64,000 nt of DNA from Pseudomonadota bacterium (lineage in GTDB: Bacteria > Pseudomonadota > Alphaproteobacteria > Rhizobiales > Tepidamorphaceae), in NCBI GenBank assembly GCA_023458595.1, contig JAEWYT010000195.1:51850-115849 (forward strand). Reading direction: 5' to 3'. Of the stretch, positions 6,870 through 15,064 are shown one piece after another. A program made the translations under genes and the position numbers. Each line of letters starts with the position of its first letter. Position 1 is the first letter of the stretch. The notes below the pieces were generated by a model. That model searched no databases, was not told the origin of the DNA, and was given only the letters and a program-made list of their open reading frames with translations.

Positions 6870-8942
6870 TCAGGCCTCCATCCTGCGTGCGATCAGGCTG
6901 CCGCTCTCATGCAGCTCCAGCGACCAGCCGGGCAGCACGAAGGCGGTCGTCTCGCGTTCCTCGACGATCACCGGGCCGGCGATCGTCTGGCCGACCGCGA
7001 GCGCGGCGCGGTCGTAGATGGGCACGTCGCTCGGAGTGTCGCCGAGATGCACCTTGCGGGTGCGCTTGGGTTGCGCCGGCTCGGCTGCGAAGCGTACCTT
7101 TGCCTCCCGCGCCGGAGCCTTTCCCTGCGCGACGACGCGCCAGCTCACCACTTCGACGGGCATGTCCTGAAGAGTCATGCCGTAGACCCTCTCGTAGGCC
7201 GTCTCGAAGGTCTCGCGCAGCTCCGCCGGATCGGCGATGCGGCGCGGGTCGTCGTCGAACTGGACGGCGATCTCCGACTGCTGGCCGACGTAGCGCATGT
7301 CGGCGGAGAAGCCGAAGCTCGTCTCCTCCTCGCGCAGGCCGGCCTCCAGGAGGGCGTTGCGGCCTTCCGCGATCATCGAGTCGAGGGTCGTGCCGAGCTT
7401 CGCCCAGTCGATGTTCTCGAGCCGCACGAGCTCACTGCGGACGAGGTCGATCTTCGCCGGCGTGACCAGGGTGCCGAACGCCGACAGGACGCTGGCGAGC
7501 GGGGGATAGATCACGATGCTCGCCTCGACGAGGGTCGCGACCTTGCAGGCGTGCACCGGGCCGGCGCCACCGAAGGCGAGCATCGGCATGCCGCGGTAGT
7601 CGACGCCGCGGTCGGTCGCATGCGCGCGCGCCGCGGCGGCCATCTGTTCGCAGACGACCTCGAACACGCCGAGCGCCGCCTTCTCCGCCGTAACGCCGAG
7701 CCTGTCGCCCAACGCGCCCAACGCCTTGCGGGCGCCGCCGGCGTCGAGCTTCATGTCGCCGCCGAGGAAATTGTCGGGATCGAGAATTCCGAGCACCACG
7801 TCGGCGTCCGTGATGCAGGGTTGGGTGCCGCCACGCCCGTAGCAAACGGGACCGGGGTCCGAGCCGGCGCTGTCCGGCCCTGTTTTCAGAAGTCCGAGCG
7901 CGTCTACGCGTGCTATCGAGCCACCACCCGCGCCGATTTCGATCATGTCGATCGACGGCACGGTGATCGGCATGCCGCTGCCCGGCTTGAACCGGTAGCG
8001 GCGGTCGACCTCGAACTCGCCCGAAACGAGCGGTTCGTAGTCGAGGATGAGACAGGCCTTCGCCGTGGTGCCGCCCATGTCGAAGGAGATGAGGTTCGGG
8101 ATGTCGAAGCGCCGCGCGAAGAAGCTCGCGACGAGCGCACCGGCCGCGGGACCGGACTCGATCATGCGGACCGGGTTGCGCCCCGCCGTCGGCGCGCCGA
8201 CCACGCCGCCGCTCGACAGCATGATGAGCGGCTGCTGCGAGAAACCGCGCCGCGACAGCTCTTCCGTCAGCGCGTTGAGGTAGGGCCGCGTTATCGGCTC
8301 GGTGAAGGCGTTGATCGCCGTCGTCGAGGCGCGCAGGTATTCGCGCATCTGCGGAGCGATGTCGCTCGACAGGGAGACGAACAGCTCCGGCATCTCCTCG
8401 GCGAGGACGCGGCCGACGGCCTTCTCGTTCTCCGGGTTCTTGTAGGAATTGAGCAGGCAAACGGCGACGGACTTGACGTCCTTCGCCTTCAGTTCGGTGG
8501 CGATCGCCCGCACCGCGTCCGCCTCGACGGCCGCGCCGACCTCGCCGTCGGCGTAGACGCGCTCGGCGAGCGGGAAGGTGTGGTCGCGGGTGATCAGCGG
8601 ATCGGGGAACTCGATCTGCGGATCGTACATGTCGTAGCGGTGCTCGTTGCGGATGTAGAGCACGTCGCGGAAGCCCTCGGTGACGATCAGCGCGGTCGGC
8701 GGCCCCTTGCGCTCGATCAGCGCGTTCGTGACGATCGTGGTGGCGTGGACGATGACCTCGTCGATGTCGCGGGGCCCCAGGCCGGCGCGGGCCAGAACCT
8801 GGTCGACGCCTCGGAAGAAGCCCTCCAGCAGGTTGGCGTGCGTGGTCAGCGTCTTGTCGACGTAACTCGAGCCGTCATCGGAAACGAGCACGACGTCGGT
8901 GAAGGTTCCGCCGATGTCGACCGCGAGCGCGTGGCGCGTCAT
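6870..8942 (-). CDS. Hydantoinase/oxoprolinase-family subunit A (HyuA), ATPase
   Basis: A 690-residue HyuA-type subunit with the actin-like ATPase fold. Phosphate loops read AVDIGGTFTDVVLV at the N-terminus and ISFDMGGTTAKACLI around residue 290; the block MLAFGGAGPVHACKVA is typical near residue 480. The family activates a ring carbonyl by phosphorylation so that HyuB can complete ring opening. The start at 8942 overlaps the upstream iclR stop by 4 bases. Length is normal for the family. Because substrates in this family range from hydantoin and oxoproline to acetone and acetophenone, specificity cannot be assigned from sequence alone. Confidence 0.9.
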   Translation of the reverse strand: MTRHALAVDIGGTFTDVVLVSDDGSSYVDKTLTTHANLLEGFFRGVDQVLARAGLGPRDIDEVIVHATTIVTNALIERKGPPTALIVTEGFRDVLYIRNEHRYDMYDPQIEFPDPLITRDHTFPLAERVYADGEVGAAVEADAVRAIATELKAKDVKSVAVCLLNSYKNPENEKAVGRVLAEEMPELFVSLSSDIAPQMREYLRASTTAINAFTEPITRPYLNALTEELSRRGFSQQPLIMLSSGGVVGAPTAGRNPVRMIESGPAAGALVASFFARRFDIPNLISFDMGGTTAKACLILDYEPLVSGEFEVDRRYRFKPGSGMPITVPSIDMIEIGAGGGSIARVDALGLLKTGPDSAGSDPGPVCYGRGGTQPCITDADVVLGILDPDNFLGGDMKLDAGGARKALGALGDRLGVTAEKAALGVFEVVCEQMAAAARAHATDRGVDYRGMPMLAFGGAGPVHACKVATLVEASIVIYPPLASVLSAFGTLVTPAKIDLVRSELVRLENIDWAKLGTTLDSMIAEGRNALLEAGLREEETSFGFSADMRYVGQQSEIAVQFDDDPRRIADPAELRETFETAYERVYGMTLQDMPVEVVSWRVVAQGKAPAREAKVRFAAEPAQPKRTRKVHLGDTPSDVPIYDRAALAVGQTIAGPVIVEERETTAFVLPGWSLELHESGSLIARRMEA

Positions 8943-9721
8943 ACAGGATACTCCGTGCAACCCAGATTTTCGGAAATGCGGCGCGCCGCCTGAAGGACAG
9001 ACGCGAGAAGCTCGGGCGGCGGCTCGGCGGGAACGTGCTGGAGCGAGCCGGCGACCGTGATGGTGGCGATCAGCTCGCGGTTGGCACCGAAGATCGGCGC
9101 GGCGAGCGCGTTGACGCCGACGAGCGTCTGCTCGGGCGCCGTCGCCCAGCCGCGCTCGCGGGCGAGTTCCACCTCGGCCTCTAGCGTGGCGATGTCGGTG
9201 TTGGTGCGGGGCGTCCACTTGGAGAGCGCCTTGCCGCGCACCGCCCGCCACAGGCTCGCGGGCCCGAAGGCGAGGGCGACGCGACCCTGGGCCGAGGAAT
9301 GGAATTCGAGCAACGCGCCCGGGCGGGTGACGATTTGCACCGGCGAGTGGGCGCGGACGATGTCGAGGACGCGCACGCCGGTGCTCTCGATGCTCGACAG
9401 CGTCGCCGTCTGCCCGGTGTCGCGGCGCAGCTGGACCATCGCCGCGCGCGCCTCGGTGAGGAGCTGCGTCGAATCCGCCACCGCCTGGCCGAGATGGAAC
9501 AGGCGCAGCGTCAGCCGGTAGCGCTCGGTCGTCTCGTCCTGCGACACGTAGCCGAGCGTCTTCAGCGTGCGCAGGTAGCGGAAGGTCCGCGTCTTCGGTA
9601 TGCCGAGCGCCTTGGAGAGCTCGGTGACGCCGACCGGCTCGCCGATCGCCGCCATCTCCTCGATCACGCGGAAGGCGTGCTTGAGCGACTGGATTCCGGA
9701 CCGCGCGGTGTCTGTCGTCAT
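8939..9721 (-). CDS. IclR-family transcriptional regulator inside the TRAP-hyu operon
   Basis: A 260-residue IclR protein: helix-turn-helix GVTELSKALGIPKTRTFRYL near residues 32-50, and an effector domain ending GVNALAAPIFGANRELIATI and ISENLGCTEYPV. It lies between dctM (10 bases) and hyuA (ATGA overlap), so it is transcribed with the genes it probably regulates. The GAAAC-ATT-GTTTC dyad in front of dctP is the likely target. This regulator is closer to the KdgR/IclR branch than to the PcaR-like one at 1603, and the two operators differ in arm sequence accordingly. Confidence 0.9.
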   Translation of the reverse strand: MTTDTARSGIQSLKHAFRVIEEMAAIGEPVGVTELSKALGIPKTRTFRYLRTLKTLGYVSQDETTERYRLTLRLFHLGQAVADSTQLLTEARAAMVQLRRDTGQTATLSSIESTGVRVLDIVRAHSPVQIVTRPGALLEFHSSAQGRVALAFGPASLWRAVRGKALSKWTPRTNTDIATLEAEVELARERGWATAPEQTLVGVNALAAPIFGANRELIATITVAGSLQHVPAEPPPELLASVLQAARRISENLGCTEYPV

Positions 9722-9731
9722 GCCAGCCTCC

Positions 9732-11009
9732 TCATTCCCCGACGAGGCTCGGCAGGAACAGCGTCAGCTCGGGCACGAAGGCGACGAGCAGCAATACCAC
9801 GACGCAGATCACGATCATCGGCAGCGCGGCGCGGCTCACGCCCTCGATCGGGACGCGGCCGATCGCGCCGACGATGAACAGGCAAAGGCCGACCGGCGGC
9901 GTGATCATGCCGATCATCAGGTTGAGCACGACCATGACGCCGAACTGGACAGGATCGAGCCCGATCGTCTTCACCACTTCGATCAGGATCGGCATGACCA
10001 GGATCATCGCCGCCAGCGGCTCGAGGAAGAGGCCGAGAATGAGCAGCAGCGCGTTGATGAGGAGCAGCAGCAGTGAGGGATCTTGGGTCAGCGCCAGAAG
10101 CGCGGAGGCGATCTGGCGCGGCACGTTCTCGAAACCGAGCACGAAGGCCGTCATCGAGGCCATCGCCACGATCAGCATGATGCCGGCCGAAAGCGTCGCC
10201 GTCTCGAACAGCGCCGTCCAGAAATCCCGGAAGCCCATCGTACGGTAGAGGAACACGGCGAGCAGCAGCGCGTAGAGAGCCGCGACGGCGGCCGCTTCCG
10301 TCGGCGTGAACACGCCCGAGCGGATGCCGCCGACGATGATCACCGGCAGCATCAGGGCAGGGGCGCCGCGGATGAGCGAGCGGCGGCGCTGACCCGCGTC
10401 CAGTACCGGCGAAACCGGATGGTTCTCGCGCCGAGCCTTGACCAGCACGTAGCCGACGAGGGCAAGGCAGAGCACGATGGCCGGACCGATACCGGCGATG
10501 AACAGGTCGCCGATAGAGGTGCCGGTCAGCACACCGTAGAGGATCAGCGCCAGCGACGGCGGCACTAGGGGTCCCAGGATCGAACTCGTCGCGACGAGGG
10601 CTGCCGCATAGCGCGGGTCGTAGCCGTCACGACGCATCGCCGGGATCAGCACGCTGCCGAGCGCGGAGGCTTCGGCCGTCGCAGCGCCGCTGACTCCGGA
10701 GAACAGCATGCTGGCGACCACCGTGACGGCGGCGAGGCCGCCGCGCACCCGGCCGACGAGGGTCTGGGCGAGCCTGACGATCTCGTCGGTGATGCCGCCC
10801 GCGTTCATGAAGTTGCCGGCGAGCAGGAAGAAGGGGATCGTCAGCAGCACGAACTGGTCGACGCCGGCGATCATGCGCTGCGGGAAGGCGATCAAGAGCT
10901 GCGTGTTGCCGGTCAGGAACAGGTAGATCAGCGAGGCGAGACCGAGCGCCAGCGCGACCGGAACGCCGATCAGCAGGAATGCCGCGAAGCCGGAGAGATA
11001 GAAGATCAC
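9732..11009 (-). CDS. TRAP transporter large permease (DctM type)
   Basis: A 425-residue membrane protein with about 12 hydrophobic segments, beginning IFYLSGFAAFLLIGVPVALALG. Family signatures are the segment around VVASMLFSGVSGAATAEASALG, then ILGPLVPPSLALILYG, FTPTEAAAVAALYALLL, and MIGMITPPVGLCLFIVG. It is the sodium-driven transport subunit of a tripartite ATP-independent transporter. The start is the GTG at 11009, overlapping the small-permease stop (GTGA). An open frame continues upstream, but that part is antisense-like and not membrane protein. It is followed by the iclR gene. Confidence 0.93.
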   Translation of the reverse strand: MIFYLSGFAAFLLIGVPVALALGLASLIYLFLTGNTQLLIAFPQRMIAGVDQFVLLTIPFFLLAGNFMNAGGITDEIVRLAQTLVGRVRGGLAAVTVVASMLFSGVSGAATAEASALGSVLIPAMRRDGYDPRYAAALVATSSILGPLVPPSLALILYGVLTGTSIGDLFIAGIGPAIVLCLALVGYVLVKARRENHPVSPVLDAGQRRRSLIRGAPALMLPVIIVGGIRSGVFTPTEAAAVAALYALLLAVFLYRTMGFRDFWTALFETATLSAGIMLIVAMASMTAFVLGFENVPRQIASALLALTQDPSLLLLLINALLLILGLFLEPLAAMILVMPILIEVVKTIGLDPVQFGVMVVLNLMIGMITPPVGLCLFIVGAIGRVPIEGVSRAALPMIVICVVVLLLVAFVPELTLFLPSLVGE

Positions 11010-11572
11010 AGCTCGCCCTCCGGCGTGCCCGGGAAGACCGGGCTCGTTCCGCGGGCGAACGCCTTCAGGCAGGCGACAAGATGCACGGCGACGTGGATGG
11101 CGAGCAGCCCCGCGCCGACGGGGATCGAGACGTAGATCCAGAACATCGACACGTTCGCCGAGCCTTCTCCGCCGAGGATGTCGGCCCAGATGAAGTCGGC
11201 GGCCGGCATGGTCTGGCCCTCGGAGAACACCGCGTAGCGCCAGCCGTAGACCGTCAGGACGGCGAGCAGCACGAGGATCGCGGCGTCGGCGGCGATCGCC
11301 AGCAGGGTCGCGGCGCGGGCCGGCAGCGCCTCGAGCAGGATGCGCATCGCCGCGATCTCGCCGCGCTGATAGGCGACACCGCAGGCCAGGAACGAGACCC
11401 AGATCAGCAGATAGCGGCAGACCTCCTCGGCCCAGATCAGCGAGGCGTTGAGGCCGTAGCGGAAGAACACCTGCACGCACATCACCGCGAACAGCACCGC
11501 CATCAGGGCGCCCAGGACAGCGACCATCAGGCCATTGTAGAGGCGTGCTATCTGGCTCAGGGTTCCGGTCAT
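11006..11572 (-). CDS. TRAP transporter small permease (DctQ type)
   Basis: A 188-residue protein with four predicted transmembrane helices (around residues 10-35, 45-65, 88-110 and 130-155). It has the DctQ signature FFRYGLNASLIWAEEVCRYLLIWVSFL and the RGEIAAMRILLEALP turn. It forms the membrane complex with the large permease, whose gene overlaps it by 4 bases. A strong hairpin precedes it, separating it from the cupin and binding-protein genes. Confidence 0.9.
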   Translation of the reverse strand: MTGTLSQIARLYNGLMVAVLGALMAVLFAVMCVQVFFRYGLNASLIWAEEVCRYLLIWVSFLACGVAYQRGEIAAMRILLEALPARAATLLAIAADAAILVLLAVLTVYGWRYAVFSEGQTMPAADFIWADILGGEGSANVSMFWIYVSIPVGAGLLAIHVAVHLVACLKAFARGTSPVFPGTPEGEL

Positions 11573-11619
11573 CTCATTCGTCCGCTGGGGCGGGTTCCTT
11601 CGGGTATGGCTTCCCCGTC

Positions 11620-11641
11620 CGGCCGGCCCGAAGGCCGGCCG
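11620..11641. promoter_or_regulatory. Nine-base-pair hairpin between cupin gene and dctQ
   Basis: GGCCGGCC (11621-11628), loop CGAA, GGCCGGCC (11633-11640), extended by C11620-G11641, makes a very stable stem. There is no T tract, so it is more likely an mRNA-stability or attenuation element than a terminator. It could keep the binding-protein message more abundant than that of the membrane subunits. Confidence 0.5.
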
Positions 11642-11669
11642 CCGGGGAGGAAACCGGCCGTCCGTGGGA

Positions 11670-12047
11670 TCAGGCGGCCTCGAACGTGTCCTTCTGATAG
11701 GTCACCAGATGCAGGTAGTCCTGGCGTAGCGGCGAGAACACGTCGAGGTTCAGCACGGTCTCGTCGCCGAGCACCTCGCCGCAATGCACCACGTTCGGCG
11801 GGATCCGGACGATGCCGCCTTGCTCGACGTCGACGGTGTCGTCGCCGATGTAGAAGCGCATCCTGCCCTTGACCACCATCACGAGCTGCTCTTCGGGATG
11901 GCTGTGCGGACGCACCTCCATGCCCGGCTCGAGCCAGTTCATGACCATCATCGCGTCGTTGCCGCGGAACCCCGCCCGGGAGACCCCGGGACGCACGTGC
12001 TCCCGGGGCAGGTCTTCCCAGCGAAAGGCTTGCGCCTTCTCGGTCAT
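11670..12047 (-). CDS. Small cupin-domain protein
   Basis: A 125-residue single cupin barrel. The metal motif reads VRPHSHPEEQLVMVVKGRMRFYIG (two His and a Glu), and the second motif reads IPPNVVHCGEVLGDETVLNLDVFSP. Such proteins are often isomerases, lyases or dioxygenases acting on small acids; the function here is not known. The ATG at 12047 is 8 bases after AAGGGG. A GTG at 12053 would overlap the upstream stop but sits too close to that site. Its place between the binding-protein gene and the permease genes of a TRAP operon is unusual and suggests a role in handling the imported compound. Confidence 0.85.
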   Translation of the reverse strand: MTEKAQAFRWEDLPREHVRPGVSRAGFRGNDAMMVMNWLEPGMEVRPHSHPEEQLVMVVKGRMRFYIGDDTVDVEQGGIVRIPPNVVHCGEVLGDETVLNLDVFSPLRQDYLHLVTYQKDTFEAA

Positions 12048-12049
12048 CG

Positions 12050-13039
12050 TCACGACCCCTTGCGGACGGCTTCGATGAATTCGCCGATGATCGGGTCTTT
12101 GCCCGACCACTGCTCCACGACCGGCGCGGTCTTGTCCTGCATGGCCTTCAGGTCGTCGAGCTGGTTGATGTGCACGCCCTTCGCCTTCAGCGCTTCGGCG
12201 ACACGCGCCTCGTCGTCCCTGGCGAACTGGTAGTGCTTGGCGATCGTCTCGTGGCCGGCCTCGATCATTGCCTTCTGGATGTCCGCCGGCAAGGCGTCGA
12301 ACTTGGCCTTGTTCATCACGAGCACGCCCGGCCAGAAGTAGTGGCCGGTGAGCGTCACCTCCTTGGCGTTCTGGAACAGGTTCTCGGATTCGATCGAGGA
12401 GAGGTTGATCTCCACCGCGTCGATCACGCCCGTTTCGAGGCCCGAATAGACCTCGCCGTACGGCATGCCGACGGGGTTGGTGCCGACGGCTTCCCAGGTC
12501 GCCTTGTGCAGCGGGATCGGAACGATACGTGTCTTGAGACCCTTGAAGTCGTCGAGGGACTTCACCGGCTTCTCGCGGCTCAGGAAGTGTCGCTGGCCGG
12601 CCTCGTAGAAGGAGAGGCCCTTCATGCCCTTGGCGTCGAGGCTGTCGAGCAGCTTCTGGCCGACCGGACCGGAGAGGGCTGCCGACATGGCGTCATAGGA
12701 GGATACCAGGAAGGGAAGCTGCAGCGCGTCGAAGGCCGCCGCGCCGGCGGCCAACGGGAACGTCGGGGACGACACCAGTGCACCGTCGATCGTGCCGAGC
12801 TGGACGCCCTCCAGGAGCTGCTTGTCGTCGCCGAGCTGGCGGTCGCCGACCACCTCGATCGCGACCTTGCCGCCGGTCTTCTCGGCGACGGCCTCGGCGA
12901 ACATCTCGACGCCCGTGTTGAAGGCGTGCTTGCTCGAGGCTGCGTGGCCGACCTTGAAGTTGTAGTCGGCGGCGGATGCCGTGACGCTCATCGCGCCGAG
13001 GGCGAAAACACCTGCGACAAAGCCGTGAAGAATACGCAT
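12050..13039 (-). CDS. TRAP transporter periplasmic substrate-binding protein (DctP type)
   Basis: A 329-residue binding protein. The signal peptide is MRILHGFVAGVFALGAMSVTASA with cleavage near residue 23. The mature part shows DctP-family blocks: FAEAVAEKTGGKVAIEVVGD, RQLGDDKQLLEGVQLGTIDGAL, KTRIVPIPLHKATWEAVGTNPVGMPYGEVYSGLETGVIDAVE, with the conserved Arg that binds a carboxylate. It is therefore likely to bind an organic acid. The start at 13039 is preceded by GGAGGAAATCG. It is the first gene of the operon, directly behind a promoter and IclR-type dyad. Confidence 0.92.
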   Translation of the reverse strand: MRILHGFVAGVFALGAMSVTASAADYNFKVGHAASSKHAFNTGVEMFAEAVAEKTGGKVAIEVVGDRQLGDDKQLLEGVQLGTIDGALVSSPTFPLAAGAAAFDALQLPFLVSSYDAMSAALSGPVGQKLLDSLDAKGMKGLSFYEAGQRHFLSREKPVKSLDDFKGLKTRIVPIPLHKATWEAVGTNPVGMPYGEVYSGLETGVIDAVEINLSSIESENLFQNAKEVTLTGHYFWPGVLVMNKAKFDALPADIQKAMIEAGHETIAKHYQFARDDEARVAEALKAKGVHINQLDDLKAMQDKTAPVVEQWSGKDPIIGEFIEAVRKGS

Positions 13040-13064
13040 CGATTTCCTCCGCTGTTTCTCATTG

Positions 13065-13079
13065 TGAAACATTGTTTCT
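13065..13079. promoter_or_regulatory. IclR/KdgR-like operator before dctP
   Basis: TGAAAC-ATT-GTTTCT has 5-base inverted arms (GAAAC/GTTTC) and matches the core of the known KdgR-type IclR box (TGAAACANNGTTTCA). Another GTTTC at 13054-13058 makes an overlapping second dyad. It lies 6 bases downstream of the -10 box, over the start point. Confidence 0.6.
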
Positions 13080-13085
13080 ATATGA

Positions 13086-13114
13086 GATATACAGAGACGG
13101 GCGGGACGCGTCAA
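13086..13114 (-). promoter_or_regulatory. Sigma70-type promoter of the TRAP-hyu operon
   Basis: On the minus strand TTGACG (13114-13109), a 17-base spacer and TATATC (13091-13086) precede dctP. The geometry equals that of the promoter at 1508-1536. Confidence 0.6.
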
Positions 13115-13198
13115 CGCGCCGGCACGCATCGCGTCGCGAAAACCTGCGTGGAAAGATGGGGACTTCGAGCTGCGCGTTCGGCTATGGGTCGAGGGTCG

Positions 13199-13897
13199 TC
13201 AGCCCATGATCGCCTTCGCCGCGGGTTCGACGTGCGGCCACACTTCCTCGCTGCCGCGCCAGATCATCTCCAGCGCCACGTAGAGGATCACCAGAAGGCC
13301 GACATAGGCGATCCAGCGGTGGTGGTTCAGGAGGCGGGCGATCAGGGACGCGGCGACGCCCATCAGCGTGATCGACAGCGCGAGGCCGAAGACGAGCACG
13401 ATCGGATGCTCGTGTGCGGCGCCGGCGACCGCGAGCACGTTGTCGAGCGACATCGAGATGTCGGCGATCACGATCTGCGTCGCCGCCTGGCCGAACGTCT
13501 TTGTCGACACCGTGCCGGCGCCGACGGTCCCGTCGGCGTTCAAATCCCGGTCGGCTAGGGTCTCCGTCAGATCCTCCCGTTCCTTCGCCGTGGTGCGCAA
13601 CTCCCGCCACATCTTCCAGCAGACCCACAGAAGCAGGATCCCGCCTGCGAGCAGCAGGCCGACGATCTCCAGGAGCTGGGTGGTGATGCTTGCGAAGAGG
13701 ATACGAAGCACCGTGGCGGCGACGATGCCGACGGCGATCGCCTTGGCGCGGCGCTCGCGCGGCAGGCCGGCGGCGGCAAGGCCTATGACGATCGCGTTGT
13801 CGCCGGCAAGCACCAGGTCGATCATGATGACCTGGGCGAGAGCGGTGAGCGCAGGCGCGGTAAAGATCTCGGTCATTCGCCAGGACCAGAAAGCCAT
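13199..13897 (-). CDS. TerC-family integral membrane protein
   Basis: A 232-residue protein of the TerC/YjbE family with about seven membrane helices. Two signature Asp motifs are present: IDLVLAGDNAIVIGLA near residue 30 and IADISMSLDNVLAVAGAAHEHP near residue 150. Family members are linked to manganese or other metal export and tellurite resistance. The cytoplasmic loop at residues 98-135 contains DLNADGTVG, which resembles an EF-hand loop, though its last Glu is missing. ATG 13897 is used; the ATG at 13876 (residue 8) is an alternative, and neither has a strong ribosome site. It stands alone; I found no manganese-riboswitch pattern in the 238 bases upstream. Confidence 0.88.
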   Translation of the reverse strand: MAFWSWRMTEIFTAPALTALAQVIMIDLVLAGDNAIVIGLAAAGLPRERRAKAIAVGIVAATVLRILFASITTQLLEIVGLLLAGGILLLWVCWKMWRELRTTAKEREDLTETLADRDLNADGTVGAGTVSTKTFGQAATQIVIADISMSLDNVLAVAGAAHEHPIVLVFGLALSITLMGVAASLIARLLNHHRWIAYVGLLVILYVALEMIWRGSEEVWPHVEPAAKAIMG

Positions 13898-14135
13898 TTC
13901 TCACCGGTTGGGAGCGGCGCGGCATGGAACGCCAGTCCCTAAGTCCGGTCTCGTCCCTCGCTTCCGGCTTCGTCGGCTGAAAAGGATGGGTGCCCTGATA
14001 TGGGAGTGCCGCTTTCGCCGGTCAACCTCGGATCTTCCCGGCTCCGGTCGTGCGCCGGCCGCGGCCCTGGAAACGCCCGCCGCGAAGCTGTCGCGATAGA
14101 CCACGCGGCTCGCACCGAAACGGCGACACCAGACA

Positions 14136-15044
14136 CTACTCAAGCTTCGCGGGGAATCCCGGGGCGCGCAGGTCCGTGCCGAGCGCGTCTTCGAGCAGCT
14201 TCACCACCCGGCTCGACCAGGCCGAGCCGCCATAGGCCTCGCGGGCGCGGATGAAGGTCTGCGTCGTCAGCGCGGCAAGATCGAGCGGCACCCCGAACTC
14301 GCGGCCGAAGCCCATGGCGAAGCCGAGGTCCTTGCAGGCGAGGTCCATGGTGAAGCCGATGTCGTAGGGGCCGTTCAGGATCAGCCGGCTCTCTGTCTCG
14401 TGGACGAAGGAGTTGCCCGAGGAGGCGCGGATCGCGTGGAAGGCCTGAGCGAGGTCAAGGCCGCCGCGTTTCGCCAGCATCAGCGCCTCGCCGGCTGCAA
14501 CGAGGTGGATGAAGGCGAGCATGTTGGTGATCACCTTGATCACCGCCGCCGAGCCGAGCGGGCCCATGTGGAAGATCTCGCCGCCCATCGCCTGAAGTGC
14601 GGGCTTGTGCGTCTCGAACAGCGCCGCGTCGCCGCCTACGAGCACGGTGATGTCGCCGTGGGCGGCGCGGTGGACGCCGCCGGTGACCGGACATTCGAGC
14701 GTCTCGATGCCCTTGTCCCTGGCCTGCCCGGCGAGCGCCTCGATCTCCTCGCGGCCGAGCGTCGACATCTCGATCCACGTTCCGCCCGGCTTCAGGCCAT
14801 CGAGAATGCCGCCCGGGCCGCACAGCACGGCTTCGGAGACGGCGGGGGAGGGCAGGCAGGTGATGACGGCGTCGCTTTTCTCCGCGACCGCCTTCGGCGT
14901 GTCGGCCCAGGCGGCGCCGAGCGCGATCAACCGTTCGGCGGCCGTGCGATCCCGGTCGTGGACCGTCACGGAATAGCCCTCGCGCAGCAGGCTCGCGGCG
15001 AGATTGCCGCCGAGATGGCCGAGGCCGATGTAACCGTAGCGCAT
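14136..15044 (-). CDS. 3-hydroxyisobutyrate-dehydrogenase-like NAD(P) oxidoreductase
   Basis: A 302-residue beta-hydroxyacid dehydrogenase. The Rossmann motif is YIGLGHLGGNLA at the start. IEMSTLGREEIEAL matches the STVSP region, ECPVTGGVHRAAHGDITVLVGG is the substrate motif, and the catalytic Lys lies in GSAAVIKVITNMLAF. The C-terminal helical domain KDLGFAMGFGREFGVPLDL is normal. The family oxidises 3-hydroxyisobutyrate, 2-hydroxy-3-oxopropionate (tartronate semialdehyde) or similar acids. It lies next to the remnant of an enolase-superfamily dehydratase gene, so it may have belonged to a sugar-acid pathway. Specificity is not resolved. Confidence 0.88.
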   Translation of the reverse strand: MRYGYIGLGHLGGNLAASLLREGYSVTVHDRDRTAAERLIALGAAWADTPKAVAEKSDAVITCLPSPAVSEAVLCGPGGILDGLKPGGTWIEMSTLGREEIEALAGQARDKGIETLECPVTGGVHRAAHGDITVLVGGDAALFETHKPALQAMGGEIFHMGPLGSAAVIKVITNMLAFIHLVAAGEALMLAKRGGLDLAQAFHAIRASSGNSFVHETESRLILNGPYDIGFTMDLACKDLGFAMGFGREFGVPLDLAALTTQTFIRAREAYGGSAWSSRVVKLLEDALGTDLRAPGFPAKLE

Positions 15045-15064
15045 GGATGCCTCCGTTCTCTCGA

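Noticed and set aside
13898..14135. Manganese (yybP-ykoY) riboswitch before the TerC gene
   Set aside because: TerC genes often have one, but I could not find the conserved core in order on the minus strand.
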